From Posidonia oceanica (Eukaryota; Streptophyta; Magnoliopsida; Alismatales; Posidoniaceae): 64,000 nucleotides of DNA. Below are positions 45,901 through 56,389 of this stretch, piece after piece; the stretch's first letter is position 1, and each line of letters starts with the position of its first letter. The notes beneath the pieces were generated by a model. That model was not told the origin of the DNA. It did no database searches and saw only the letters and a program-made list of their open reading frames with translations. The stretch lies in contig JAZBRS010000020.1 in the NCBI GenBank assembly GCA_037176725.1, positions 58,432,001 to 58,496,000 on the forward strand. The letters run 5' to 3'. The position numbers and the translations under genes are program-made.

Positions 45901-48742
45901 TTCCGCGTCTGAGTCGTCCCCCCGACGTCAGCGGTTCCAGAACTGGTCGGCGGAGATCGTCCGGTCGCAGCAGTGGTCTTTGGGCGCTCGCGGAGATTGG
46001 GATCTTCTCAGAACGTCCCTCCGGTGCTTCCTGATCGACCGGACTGAAGCTCTACAGCCCAGGTGAGGTTTCGGCTCTTTTGGGTTCAGAGGATGCTGCC
46101 GAAGGCCGGGGGAGGTGTTGGCTGCTCGTCGGCTCGGATGGAGCCCTCCGGGAGTTTGCTGGGAGTCTGGCGAGCGACGTTGGATGCTTGGAGAGGGGTT
46201 CTGGAAGGCGTGGAAGAGGTTTGGGAGTTGGGTCAAATTTTGGTCTGTGGCTGATGCAGGTGTTTGTTGTGTTGTTTGGGATCTGTGGTGAGAGCTAGGG
46301 CCGGAGGTCTGGGGCTCTGGAAAGGTGGAATGCTGGCGAATGTCTGGGTGGATTTTGGTGGGATCTGGTGGACGGGAGTGATGGGAATTGCCGAAGGGAA
46401 GGAGTTGGGTTTCAGTTGGAGTCAGGTGGTGTTTCAGGTGGTGGAATGGCTGTAGAAAGGTGAGGGGAAATGGCTGTGTGCTGGGTGAGTTTGGGGAAGG
46501 AATTGGGAGAAGGATGAAGGCCAGGAAGGGTGTTGGTTAGCTGGGAATGGAAGAAGAGCGTTTTCTGAAGATTTCAGAGAAGAAAAGAGGAGAATTGGGT
46601 GTGGGGATCGGTCGGAAATGGAGGCTTCTCTCCAGGATGTCAAGGACTCCCTTCTGCTCTCTCTACTCTCCGGAACTGGAAAGTGAAGAGAAGAAGGAGG
46701 AGGGTCGCACAGGTGGGAAGAAGGTGGAAATGCTCTCTGGTTTGCTCTCCACTCTCTGGTTTGCTGGTGGTCTCTCGTTGCTTGCCAATTCACTGATGGT
46801 TTTCCCATGGAGTTGAAGGAATGAACGGGAGGCTTTTTATCTGGAGGAGGCTGGCTGCTGGCGCGCTGGAAACTTTTGAAATCCACCGGCGGCACTGCAG
46901 CAGAAGCGACGGGCGTCGGCGAGGCGACCGGCATTCAATGCCTCCGGAAAAGAAGCTGAGATAGGAGAGGGCGGCGAGCTGCTATAGACGATTGGATTGA
47001 AGCTTGAAGTTAAACCGGAGGAGGGAAGACTGTTGGCAGCAGCTCGCGGGAAGAATTGCAGAAGAAGTCTGTAGAAGAAGAAGGAGGAGGACGGAGTGCG
47101 TGGGCCGGACTGCTGCGGGCCGAGAAAAAAGAAAGAAAAAAAAGAAAAAAAGAAGAAACGGGCCGGATTGAGCCTAGTAAGGAAAGAAAGAAAGAAAGAA
47201 GGAAAGAAGGAAGAAAGAAAGAGAGGGTAGAATGGGGAAATAAAATAGGTAAAAATAAACTAAAAATAAGTAAAAATATTAGAAGAGTTTTGCTGTAGGT
47301 TAGGATTTTAATTAAGATTTTTAATGGTTATTTTGAGTTGATTAATGTGTTTTGGGCTTGATTAGGGTTTTAGGGTTTTGGTTTTGTTTTTAATTGGTTT
47401 TCACTTGATTAAATGTTTGTTAAACCTTTTTTAAATTGTTTTAAAATTGTATTTCCCTTGTTGGACACTTAGGATATTGATCAGGATTTTTTAAGATTTA
47501 ATTTCGTATTAATCAGGGTTGGTTTTAAGTTTTTAAGTTTTAGTTTTCTTAGGGTTTCTTCCTTTTAAGTCTTTCAAGTTATGTTTGGATTTTTATTTAT
47601 TGGTTTTTTCTTGAAGTTTTTAGTTGGATTTTTCTGGTTTGATAGGGTGTTTTTTAAGTCTTTTCGGATGTGTTTTTCTTTTCTTTTTTAATTAAGTTTT
47701 TAACTTGTTTTTCTTATGTTTATTAGGTTAAGTCTTTTACCTTCTTTAATTACTTGTTTTAGTATTTGATTTTTTAATTCTTCTTTTTGGGTTTGTTTTT
47801 TAATCCTTCTGATGGGTTTTTACCTTTGGTGGGTTTTGATTTTATTTTAGCTTTTTCCTTGATTTTTCAGTGTTTTCTTTTGATTTGTTTTGCATTTTTT
47901 AGTTTGCATGCTTGGTTTTCTTTTTAGCTTGCTTAAGTTAAGTTTAAGTTGTTCATTGCTTGTTTAACATTTTTTGATTGTTTTTCTTAGGGTTCTGATT
48001 TGCTTCTTTTGTGTTTTGAGATTTTACAGATTTTTATGGGTTTTTGTGGATTTTTGCAAGAGAGGGAAAAGTAAAAGAGAAGGAGGAAAGAAATGGAAAA
48101 AAGAGGGAAATAAAAGGGAAAGAGATAGATTAGAGGAAAACGATTTTTAAAATTCAGAAAAAGTGCTAAAAATAAAGTAAAATTAGGGATAAGATAGAAG
48201 AATGATAGAAGCACAGAGGGGGCCCACAGCCAGACCAGAAGAAGGATAAGAAAGGGATGAAAAGAGAGATGATAATCAGGAGAGAGAGAGGAGAGAGAAA
48301 ACGATAATCCCGGAGAGAGAAAAGGATAATTTGGGTGAAAGAGGGTCTTAAGGGTCTCGGAATGGGGTGGAAATTGGTGAGTGGGTAGTCTAGGTTTTGA
48401 AGTCTTAGGTCTGAAATTTGGGTCCGATTCTAAGGAGGTTTTGGAGGGGTTTCAAGGTGTAGAAAAGGGGTAGTTTCTCCTAGGTTTTCTTGGGTTTTCA
48501 AGGATGGGTTGGGTTTGGAAATTTCTAAGTTTTTGGGTAGGCTAGTTGAATGGATAGTGGTGGGTTTTCCTATGGATTTTGGTTAGGTTTTGAGGTTGGG
48601 AAGCGGGGTAAAGGTTTAGGTCAAAACAGGCTGATTTTGAAGGGTAAAGAGGAGGATTAGGGTTAGGGTTTGGTTGGGGTTTGATCTAGCAATTACCAGG
48701 AGGGCTCCAAGGGTCCAAGCCTGCCAAGATGGGGTGTCAACA
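42917..48742 (-). repeat. Element D 3' LTR (5826 bp)
   Basis: On the minus strand it starts TGTTGACACCCCATC (48742 downward) and ends GGGATCGCTACA (42928-42917). It holds T-rich/A-rich repeats, a GC-rich stretch (45600-46950), the 'atgcaattt' repeats, the 'gcacgcaaaacg' run (43500-43870) and the conserved block (43205-43300). Its last bases differ from the GATTACTACA end of A and C. A TATA-like GATAAAAAGCC on the minus strand lies near 46827-46837, unconfirmed. Confidence 0.88.
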
Positions 48743-48900
48743 GATGCCCCTCCCTGAGCGAGGGCAAGCGGAGCACGGCCGCTGCTCAGGGTTGACAAGA
48801 CACCCCATCTGACCGGTGGGAGCAGCGGGTTGCTATGGGCGTGAGCTACTTATTCGGTGGATGCACCGAAGATCGTAGCCCGTTGCCGCAATGCAAAATG
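48743..48900 (-). other. Element D polypurine tract and inverted LTR-end copy
   Basis: The minus strand reads CAGGGAGGGGCATC directly before the LTR; AGGGAGGGG is the priming tract. About 60 nt upstream, GATGGGGTGTC (48809-48799) is the perfect reverse complement of GACACCCCATC at the LTR start. It is followed by TTGTC and AAC, the rest of the LTR end with a five-base insert. The block with TTCGGTGCATCC (about 48855) is shared with A. Confidence 0.75.
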
Positions 48901-49309
48901 CCAGTGCAGATGGATGCTGTGCCGTGTGTGATATGCTAAATGCAATGCAAGAGTTAGTATAAAAGTTAGTGCAGCTATAAGAAAATGCTGATGCTGTGCA
49001 AGTAATGCTTGATGATGCTAAAATGATATGCAGTGCTAGCTAAGAAAGTGCTGAGATGATGCAAAGAAAATGATAAAAGGCGTGATGTGGTGCGAATGTC
49101 CGGCAGGGAGGCCAGACTTGCACGACAAAGTGAAGGAAAACAGGGTGCAGCTGGTCCCCGCCCGGGGAGCAAGCTAGCAGGAGAGAAGGGAAAGGGGCGC
49201 GAGGGGAGAGAGGCCAACTCTCCTATCGCAGGAAGGGGGTGCGCGGCTTCGTCTTCCTGGGACAAGGCCGCGCCGAAAAGGAGAAAAAAAATGATAAGGT
49301 GACGGGCTT

Positions 49310-50260
49310 ATCGTCCGGATAGTTTACGGTCCTATCAACCGGGAGTGACAGTTTACGGTCCTGTCAACTGGAGCAGTTGTGAGTGATAGTTACTGGGTAT
49401 CAGCCATATAACATGGTTGTGGGTGATAGTTTAGGAGTATCAGCCTAACGACAGTTTACGGTCCTGTCAACCGGTGGATAGTTTACAGACCTATCAACTG
49501 GAGGATAGTTTACAGACCTATCAACTGGAAGCCACAAACCATGAGGGATAGTTACTGGATATCAGCCGTATAACGCAATGCCGGATAGTTTACAGTCTAT
49601 CATCTGGAGCGACAGTTTACGGTCCTGTCAACCGGCGGATAGTTTACAGACCTATCAACTGGAGGATAGTTTACAGTCCTATCAACTGGAAACGGCATTG
49701 CGAGGGACAGTTACTGGATGTCAGCCGTATAACATGATTGCACGTGGTAGTTTACAGTCCTACCAACTGGTGGATAGTTTACAGACCTATCAACTGGAGC
49801 GACAGTTTACGGTCCTGTCAACCGGCGGATAGTTTACAGACCTATCAACTGGAAACGCGCAATGATGAGGGATAGTTACTGGATATCAGCCGTATAATGC
49901 AATTGCTGGTGATAGTTTAGGAGTATCAGCCTAACGACAGTTTACGGTCCTGTCAACCGGTGGATAGTTTACAGACCTATCAACTGGAGGATAGTTTACA
50001 GACCTATCAACTGGAAACCGCAATTGCAAGGGACAGTTACTGGATGTCAGCCGTATAACACAACTGCGGGCCGACCATGGATCGACCAGAAGATAGTTTA
50101 GGAATATCAGCCTGAGATAGTTTCGGATATCAGCCTAGCACGAGTGATTGATAGATGATAGTTTCGGATATCAGCCTAGCACGAGTGATTGATAGATTGA
50201 TAGTTTCGGATATCAGCCTAGCACGAGTGATTGATAGATTGATAAGAGGGGGCAAGATCA
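49310..50260 (-). repeat. array of short covarying hairpins, element D
   Basis: More than 25 units, mostly about 27 bp, each hold two 4-5 base arms round a TTTAC(A/G)G(A/T)C or TTACTGGA loop. Arm pairs seen (plus strand) are GATAG...CTATC, GACAG...CTGTC, GGTAG...CTACC, GATA...TATC and GACA...TGTC; the two arms always change together. Spacers are AACTGG or AACCGG. It lies between the DUF7745 gene and the 3' LTR. Confidence 0.88.
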
Positions 50261-50279
50261 TGATGAGAATGATAAGATA

Positions 50280-50690
50280 TCGGACTTATCGGCCGGCAAA
50301 GAGGGGATGAGGTAATGATGAGAAGTTGATCTAAAGAGGGGGATGAGATCATGATGAGAAACTAAGCTAAAGAGGGGGATGAGATCATGATGAGAAATTA
50401 AACTAAAGAGGGGGATGAGATCATGATGAGAAGTTAAGCTAAAGAGGGGGATGAGATCATGATAAGAAGTTAATCTAAAGAGGGGGATGAGATCATGATG
50501 AGAAGCTAAGCTAAAGAGGGGGATGAGATCATGATGAGAAATTAAGCTAAAGAGGGGGATGAGATCATGATGAGAAATTAAGCTAAAGAGGGGGATGAGA
50601 TCATGATGAGAAGCTAAGCTAAAGAGGGGGATGAGGGAATGATGAGAAGCTAAGCTAAAGAGGGGGATGAGGGAATGATGAGAATGATAA
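50280..50690 (-). repeat. 36-bp tandem array, about 11 copies
   Basis: Units contain GATCATGATGAGAA and AAAGAGGGGGATGA with few changes between copies, so this array looks recently amplified. No coding role is apparent. Confidence 0.85.
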
Positions 50691-50850
50691 GATATCGGAC
50701 TTATCGGCCGGCAAAGAAGGGATAAGGGAATGATGAGAATGATAAGATATCGGACTTATCGGCCGGCAAAGAAGGGATAAGGGAATGATGAGAATGATAA
50801 GATATCGGACTTATCGGCCGGCAAAGAAGGGGTAAGGGAATAATGAGAAG
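50676..50850 (-). repeat. 55-bp tandem array, three copies plus one outlier
   Basis: The anchor CGGAC recurs at 50696, 50751 and 50806 (55 bp). Each unit has GATAAG-atatcgga-CTTATC, a hairpin, then CGGCCGGCAAAG. An extra copy sits before the 36-bp array near 50265-50300, suggesting that the 36-bp array expanded inside or next to it. Confidence 0.8.
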
Positions 50851-50859
50851 AAATCATCC

Positions 50860-51540
50860 CATGACGCCAGGAACGTCATGGGGGAAAGGGGGAAGGAATG
50901 ATACCAAGGGGCGATCAAAAGATGCCCCTGGTGTCGGGATGACACCAGGGGTTGGCCAGCGCGTCCTTGGCATCGAAAGCAGAGAGTGATGACAAGAGTG
51001 TCGTGCTTGTCAGACGAGTAGTTTGGGGTACCAGCCTGCAAGGGACTCAGCTGAGGGCGATCAGCTAGGGACTCAGCTGGGGATGACCAGCCGAGAAGAG
51101 TGTCAGGTTGACGGACCTTTCGCCGAGCAGTTTGGGGTGCTAGCCCGCAGAGATAAGGATCCAGCTGGGGGCAGCCAACTGGGGACTCAGCTAGGGATGA
51201 TACCACCGGGCGACCAAAAGATGCCCCTGGTATCAGGATGATACCAGGGGATGGCCGATGCGCCCCTGGCATCAGGATGCAAAGACAGATAAGCGAGTGG
51301 ATGGAAGATAGGTTGACGGACCCATCGCCGAGCAGTTTGGGGTGCCAGCCCGCAAGGGACTCAGCTGAGGATGAACAGCTGAGGAGGATGACAGTTTGAC
51401 GGACCTTTCGCTGGGCAGTTTGGGGTGCCAGCCCGCAGAGGACAGTGGTCCAGCCGGGGATGACCAGCTGGGAATGCCGGATGGCGGAGCTTGGTGTCGC
51501 GGGCCTGCAGATGCTCTGGGCTCCGGATTGGGTGCTGAGG
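50860..51540 (-). repeat. larger hairpins with GGTGTC/GGTATC arms, element D
   Basis: CCCCTGGTGTC-ggga-TGACACCAGGGG (about 50926-50952) and CCCCTGGTATC-agga-TGATACCAGGGG (about 51224-51250) are 11-base-arm hairpins that differ by a paired A/G and T/C change. 'Tttggggtgccagcccgcaa' and CAGCTGAG inverted repeats recur between them. A related GGTATCA...TGATACC hairpin is in A near 22765. Confidence 0.75.
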
Positions 51541-51748
51541 ACTTCACCGCGCTGGGATGTCTGCAAGTCTGATTAGAGGGCCCAAGATAATGATGACGAT
51601 GATATGCAATGCGGCAAAGAGTCTTGATGTGCAAGCAGAAAGCAGAAACAGTTTCCATTGATATGATCTTGATAAGTACAATGCCTGCGGCAGGCCAGAA
51701 ATGTACAGCACAATTTGAAAGAAGACCACATGATGGTCGCACAAGGGC

Positions 51749-52951
51749 CTAGTCAACCCGGGCCTTCTTTGGCTGCCTGGAGTCGGGGAATAAGGGGCCG
51801 CCTGGCGGGACTTCAGTGATTGGCCAGAGCTGTCGGACTTCAGCTTCATAATCAGGAGTGCATCCAGTACCTCTCACAGCTGCAACGTCTGTAGATTGGA
51901 CCCCGTGCTGCATCAGACTAGCGAGCTTCTTGGTCGGGGCAGTGGTGCTGAGAGGATAAGTCTGTAGAAGCTCGGGCGCTGTACTGTCAATGAAGGCGCC
52001 CTGCTGGAAGCCGAACTGGCGCATGACCCTGATTGGATGGTACTCTACGCCTGCTGTGAAGCCTGGAAGAATGATCAGCCGCGTGTCACGCGCGCTGAAG
52101 AAGATTGTGAATGGCTCTGCTGCAGAGGGAACGATGCGCCAGATCACAGTGTCGTCAGTCAGTGCTGACAGCCTCTCGTACTCTTCTTTGACACTCTTGT
52201 CTGCTCTGGTACGGGCGTTGCTGCAGTAGGCTTCGAAGGCGTGCACTTGAGGGCGCAGGAAGTTCATTTCTAAGTGCGCGGTCAGCCAGACTTGTATGAG
52301 TGCTCCGCAACCGTGGAAGTGGCGGCAGCGATGAGAAATGCAGTCCAGCCCGCGATAAGTCTCTGCCAAGACAACTGGTGCCAGGTCTATGTGCTGGGTC
52401 ACCACAGCTAGTGCAATCTCTGCAACTTCGATGGCCACTGTCAGTCGGCCATGAGTAAAGATTAGTTCGCCCAAAAAGCGGATGACGAATCCTCGGAGCC
52501 ACAGCTCATCTCCGAGGTCAGCACGCTTGTTCAAGATATCATCAAAGTGTGCAAGGCGAAGCATAGGCTCTGGTCCATTGGTGCAGATTAGCTTCCGTTG
52601 GCAGTCTTGAGTGGAGAGACCAGTCAGTTGGTTCAGGACCCGGAGATATCCGTCGCGCCTCATGAAAACAGGCGGCCCCAAGATTTTCGAAAAGCCGTAT
52701 ATCCGACGCACCTCTTCCAGTGTAGGTGTCAGCTCAGTTTTGTTGAAGCGGAAGACATGATGCGCCGGCTTCCAGAATCTCGCGGCGGCACACAGAAGGT
52801 GGCGGCTAACCTCTACATCAGCAGCCTTTAGCAGCTTGGTTGGTATGCCCCACAGGCGCAACTTTTCACAGTCTTTCTGAGTGAGCCTGCCGATCCATTC
52901 TCGCAGGGTTTTCGAGCAGTGTGCGGGAGTCAGCAGAGTAGGAAAACCCAT
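51749..52951 (-). CDS. intact DUF7745-like protein, 400 residues
   Basis: The frame is open from ATG 52951 to the stop at 51749, in the same orientation as gag-pol and 1.5 kb past the integrase stop. Landmarks: EWIGRLTQKDCEKLRLWG (about residues 18-35), EVSRHLLCAAARFWKPAHHV, the F-N-K-T-E-L-T-P-T-L-E-E motif (residues 70-81), LGELIFTHGRLTVAIEVAEI, VLAETYRGLDC, CRHFHGCGALIQVW, VMRQFGFQQGAFI and a basic C-terminus (QPKKARVD). The pattern, and especially T-P-T-L-E-E near residue 80, is that of DUF7745, a plant family related to the plant mobile domain. Its reaction is unknown. No signal peptide or membrane segment is evident, so an envelope role is unlikely. The start is supported by the same ATGGG context in A. 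Confidence 0.85.
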   Translation of the reverse strand: MGFPTLLTPAHCSKTLREWIGRLTQKDCEKLRLWGIPTKLLKAADVEVSRHLLCAAARFWKPAHHVFRFNKTELTPTLEEVRRIYGFSKILGPPVFMRRDGYLRVLNQLTGLSTQDCQRKLICTNGPEPMLRLAHFDDILNKRADLGDELWLRGFVIRFLGELIFTHGRLTVAIEVAEIALAVVTQHIDLAPVVLAETYRGLDCISHRCRHFHGCGALIQVWLTAHLEMNFLRPQVHAFEAYCSNARTRADKSVKEEYERLSALTDDTVIWRIVPSAAEPFTIFFSARDTRLIILPGFTAGVEYHPIRVMRQFGFQQGAFIDSTAPELLQTYPLSTTAPTKKLASLMQHGVQSTDVAAVRGTGCTPDYEAEVRQLWPITEVPPGGPLFPDSRQPKKARVD

Positions 52952-54493
52952 TATACTGGTTGCAGAAGACAGGCTGATTGCTGCAGAAACTTGAAAGTAC
53001 CTGCTATCAATAAACAGTCAGATCTTGCAGGCATATAATCTTTGACAACAAGCAGAAGCTGAGACTGAAAATGTAGTTCCATATGCATTCAGCAGTTGAT
53101 AACAGAACATAGCAATTAAGCACAAATAAACAGAGGGAATTGGCAGCAGTCCGGCGAATGCGGGGGCGAGGGCCGGCAGGTGATCTGGACCGGCGCAGCT
53201 TGAGTGTCGTCGATGCGCTCTGCTGGGGAGGAGTACTGTCTCATGGCCAAAGCGCGTTGCAGAGCGGGAGAGATTGATGGCAGAGGAAAGGAATGAAAGA
53301 GGATGCATGTATGCATGATGCAGGTGATATGCTTATGAAGATGAGTAGTATGCTTAGATGGATGAGTATGCTTGAATGGATGGATATGCTTGGGTGGATG
53401 CTTGAGTGCCCTCAGCGTACGGAGTGCTTTGGTGCCTGCTGCAGAGGAAGGGAGTGGTCCTTGACTCACTGGGCCCTACTCAGACTCTCGGCTTATTGGT
53501 GGCGCTCCGGAACAGGTTTTTGGCATTATACAAGTGGTGGTGTGGTGAGGACAAACTACTGGCTGCACTCTCAGGACCTACACCTATTCTTTTAGCTCTC
53601 TTTTTTGAAAGGTTTCTCCCTCATAGGTATGCAGTCTTTCTCTGCCCCTAGCTAGGAGAAGGTATGTGTTTGCTCTTGGGAGGATGTGGTAGACCCCTTT
53701 TTCAGGCTTGACATGCTGGGGATCTCTAGTAAAGTATGGGGGATAACGGTGCCTTGTGTTTTTTGGGCTAGCTTTGCCCTTTTCTTCTCTTTTTTTTTTC
53801 TCTTTTTGTTTTGCTTGCTTTTCTCCTTTTTTGTTTTTGTTTTTGTTCTATCTCTTTTTTCCTTTTTTTTTTCTTTTTTTTTTTGCTTGATCTTTTTCCT
53901 CTTTTTTTTTTTTTTTTTTTCAGGCTTCTGCTATCCCCATTTTGGTGGCAAAAGAAGGGTGCTTGAATGGTAATGGATTTAGGCTTTGGGTCTGTTGTGT
54001 GATGGGTAGAAGGAGCAGGGTTAGACTGCACACCCCTATCTCTAGGGCCGGCTTCTATCTTCGTCTTCTGTTCCTTGGAGGTGCCCAAACCTAGATGTCT
54101 ATTCTCAGTTTTTTTTTTTTCACATCCTAACATTTTTTCTCCCTCAGAGGTGTATGTCCTTGCGAGCTTGGGCAGTTCGCCTGTCCTTATTGGTGGTGGC
54201 TCCCTCACTTGCTAAGACATCTAAGTAGTGCCAGGTGAGGCAGGGTGACTCTTTCCAGAGCAGGCAAGCACTTCCGGTTGTCATCACCGGGCAGAAGATG
54301 TGATGCTTGAGAGGATGACGATGACAATTTGAAAAGAAAGAATGCAAGAGTTGAAAGGATGATGATGATGATTTGAAAAGAAAAGGTGCAAGAGCTGAGA
54401 GGATGATGATGATGATTTGAAAAGAAATGAAGTAAGGAGGCGAGAATGCAAGTATAGGTGGGAGAAGGGCATCTGCAACAGGGTCGCTTTCGG
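52952..54493 (-). other. Element D spacer between integrase and DUF7745
   Basis: This is noncoding. It holds three copies of an approximately 55-bp unit with GATGATGATGATTTGAAAAG (54309-54430), a poly-T stretch (plus strand, 53790-53920), and the block at about 54190-54255 (minus CACTACTTAGATGTCTT then GTGAGGGAGCC) shared with A and with the 2429-3420 fragment. A candidate acceptor AGCAG|GTACTTTC on the minus strand lies about 50 nt before the DUF7745 start. Candidate subgenomic RNA signals are discussed under findings. Confidence 0.6.
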
Positions 54494-55839
54494 CTACTGA
54501 TAGTATTTCTTCAGATAGCAGAGGTTGACAGGCTCAGACTGCTCGGCCTGGTCCATATCCTCAAGGGTTACAGCGCCTCCTGAAAAGATCTGCTTGACCA
54601 CAAAGGGGCCATGCCAATTGGGTCGGAATTTCCCTCGACCGTCAGGCAAATGAATGGCGCGCAAGACAAGGTCCCCTGGCTGGAAGCTTCTGGGCTGGAC
54701 CTTCTTCAGGAATGCTCTGGCCATTCGCTTCTGATAGCAGTGAGCGTTGTGCATGGCTTGCAATCTGTGCTCATCAATCAAGTTTAGTTGGACGCAGCGG
54801 TCTTCGACCCATTCTGCTTCTTCCAACTCAGCGTCCCGCAGGATCCGCAGAGAGGGGATTTCCACTTCAACAGGTAACACCGCTTCCATGCCGTACACCA
54901 GGGAGTACGGGGTGGCTCCTGTAGAGGTCCGGATTGATGTCCTGTACGCCCAGAGTGCGTACGGGAGCTTGTCGTGCCAATCCTTGTGGATTTCTGCCAT
55001 TTTCTTCAGGATCTTGACAATGTTCTTGTTTGCAGACTCCACTGCTCCGTTCATCTGAGGCCGATAGGGCGAGGATCGATGGTGCTTGATCTTGAGACTT
55101 TGCAGGTATTCTTCGATCCTTTTGGCAATGAAGTTTGAGCCGTTATCAGAGATGACAGAGTGCGGGACCCCATATCGGGCAACAATATTGTTTCTGATAA
55201 ATTTTTCTGTTGCCGCAGTGGTGACTGTTCTGTAAGAGGCTGCTTCCACCCACTTGGTAAAGTAATCGATCGCTACCAGAATGTAACGATGACCATTTGA
55301 AGCAGTAGGGTGGATGGCACCAATGACATCGATCCCCTAGGTGGAGAAAGGCCATGGCGAAGACATGTTGTGCAGCTGATGTGGAGGGGCCTTGATGAAG
55401 TTTCCATGGATTTGACAGTTGTGGCATCTACGCACGAACTGGCAGCAGTCGGCTTCCATGGTCTGCCAGAAATAACCTTGCAGCATGATCTTCTTGGCCA
55501 GGAGGATGCCGTTCATGTGCGGGCCACAGGTCCCCGCATGCACTTGAAGCATCAGCGTGTCAGCCTCCGATTTGTTCAGACAGCGCAGTAGCATCTGATT
55601 GTGTGACCTTCTGTACAGCTGTCCGGCCCCTAACACGTATTTTGACGCCAGACGCGCCAAAGTTCTCTTGTCTGTTGCTGTGGTATCAGGAGGAAAGCTA
55701 CCAGACTCCAGGAAAGATTTTATGTCTTGATACCAGGGCTGCCCTTCTGCGGGATCTGCTTCCTCTATGCTCATGCAGTATGCAGGCTGTTCAATGCGAG
55801 TGACTGATACATCCACAGTGCTGTCTTCTGAAATGGTGA
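54494..55839 (-). pseudogene. Element D integrase
   Basis: The zinc-binding domain is at about 55560-55415 (H-A-G-T-C-G-P-H, then C-H-N-C-Q-I-H-G). The core has G-I-D-V-I-G (about 55335), VISDNGSNFIAKR (about 55150) and PQMNGAVESANKN (about 55040), the D, D and E positions. The C-terminal part has GDLVLRAIHLPDGRGKF and N-W-H-G-P-F-V-V-K (about 54600), the GPF/Y-type module. No chromodomain was seen. TAG 55339, in place of Trp, precedes the first catalytic Asp. It ends CYLKKYYQ. Confidence 0.9.
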
Positions 55840-56389
55840 GCCAGGATGCCAGAGTTGCTAGTGCGTCTGCATACGCGTTCTTTGCTCTGTTCAGGTACGT
55901 GAAGCGGATGCTCTTGAATTCTTCCATCAACCTCAGCAGGTGTTCGTGATACGGCACAAGCTTGGGATCTTTTGTCTTCCAATCGCCGTTCACTTGAGAA
56001 ATCACCAGCATGGCATCACCGTGCACATGCAGCTTCTGCGCCTCATGCTCGAGGGCGACTTTCAACCCCAGGATGCACGCTTCGTATTCTGCTTCGTTGT
56101 TTGTGCAGGTGAAAGTCAGCTTCCTTGCGAAAGGGGTCATCTGTCCTTGGGGCGTGGTCAGCACTGCGCCTACGCCTCGGCCCTTCTTGTTGACTGCACC
56201 ATCAAAGTAGAGCTGCCATTCCTCTGCTTCTTTAGGAACTTTCTGCTCAGAGTCCTCCATTGCAAAAAGGATGTCTTTATCAGGAAACTGCGTCTGGAGG
56301 GGTTGGTATTCAGGCAGAGGGAGGTCAGCAAGATGGTCTGCCATTGCTTGACCCTTCATGGACTTCTGTGTGACAAAGGTGATGTCGTA
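55840..56389 (-). pseudogene. Element D second (archaeal-type) RNase H
   Basis: SMKGQAMADHLADLPLPEYQ is a short linker. The domain has W-Q-L-Y-F-D-G-A-V-N (first Asp, about 56205), NNEAEYEACILGLKVAL (Glu, about 56090), HVHGDAMLVISQVNGDW (Asp, about 56020) and NAYADALATLAS (Asp, about 55865), a full active-site set. It stays in frame with integrase. It is known in the Tat lineage to accompany a degenerated first RNase H. Confidence 0.9.

Noticed and set aside
47056..47298. Lys/Glu-rich 80-codon protein
   Set aside because: It is a purine-run artefact in the D LTR.
49310..50260. CRISPR-like array of repeats and spacers
   Set aside because: The units are contiguous, hairpin-based and vary in the repeat itself. 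There are no unique spacers of constant length, and the DNA is a plant retrotransposon.
51749..52951. Envelope glycoprotein
   Set aside because: The gene is in the env position, but the protein has no signal peptide, membrane segment or cysteine/glycosylation pattern, and it follows DUF7745 instead.
53790..53920. Poly-T tract as the poly(A) tail of a retroposed gene
   Set aside because: It lies inside the colinear spacer of element D with no target duplication or adjacent coding sequence.
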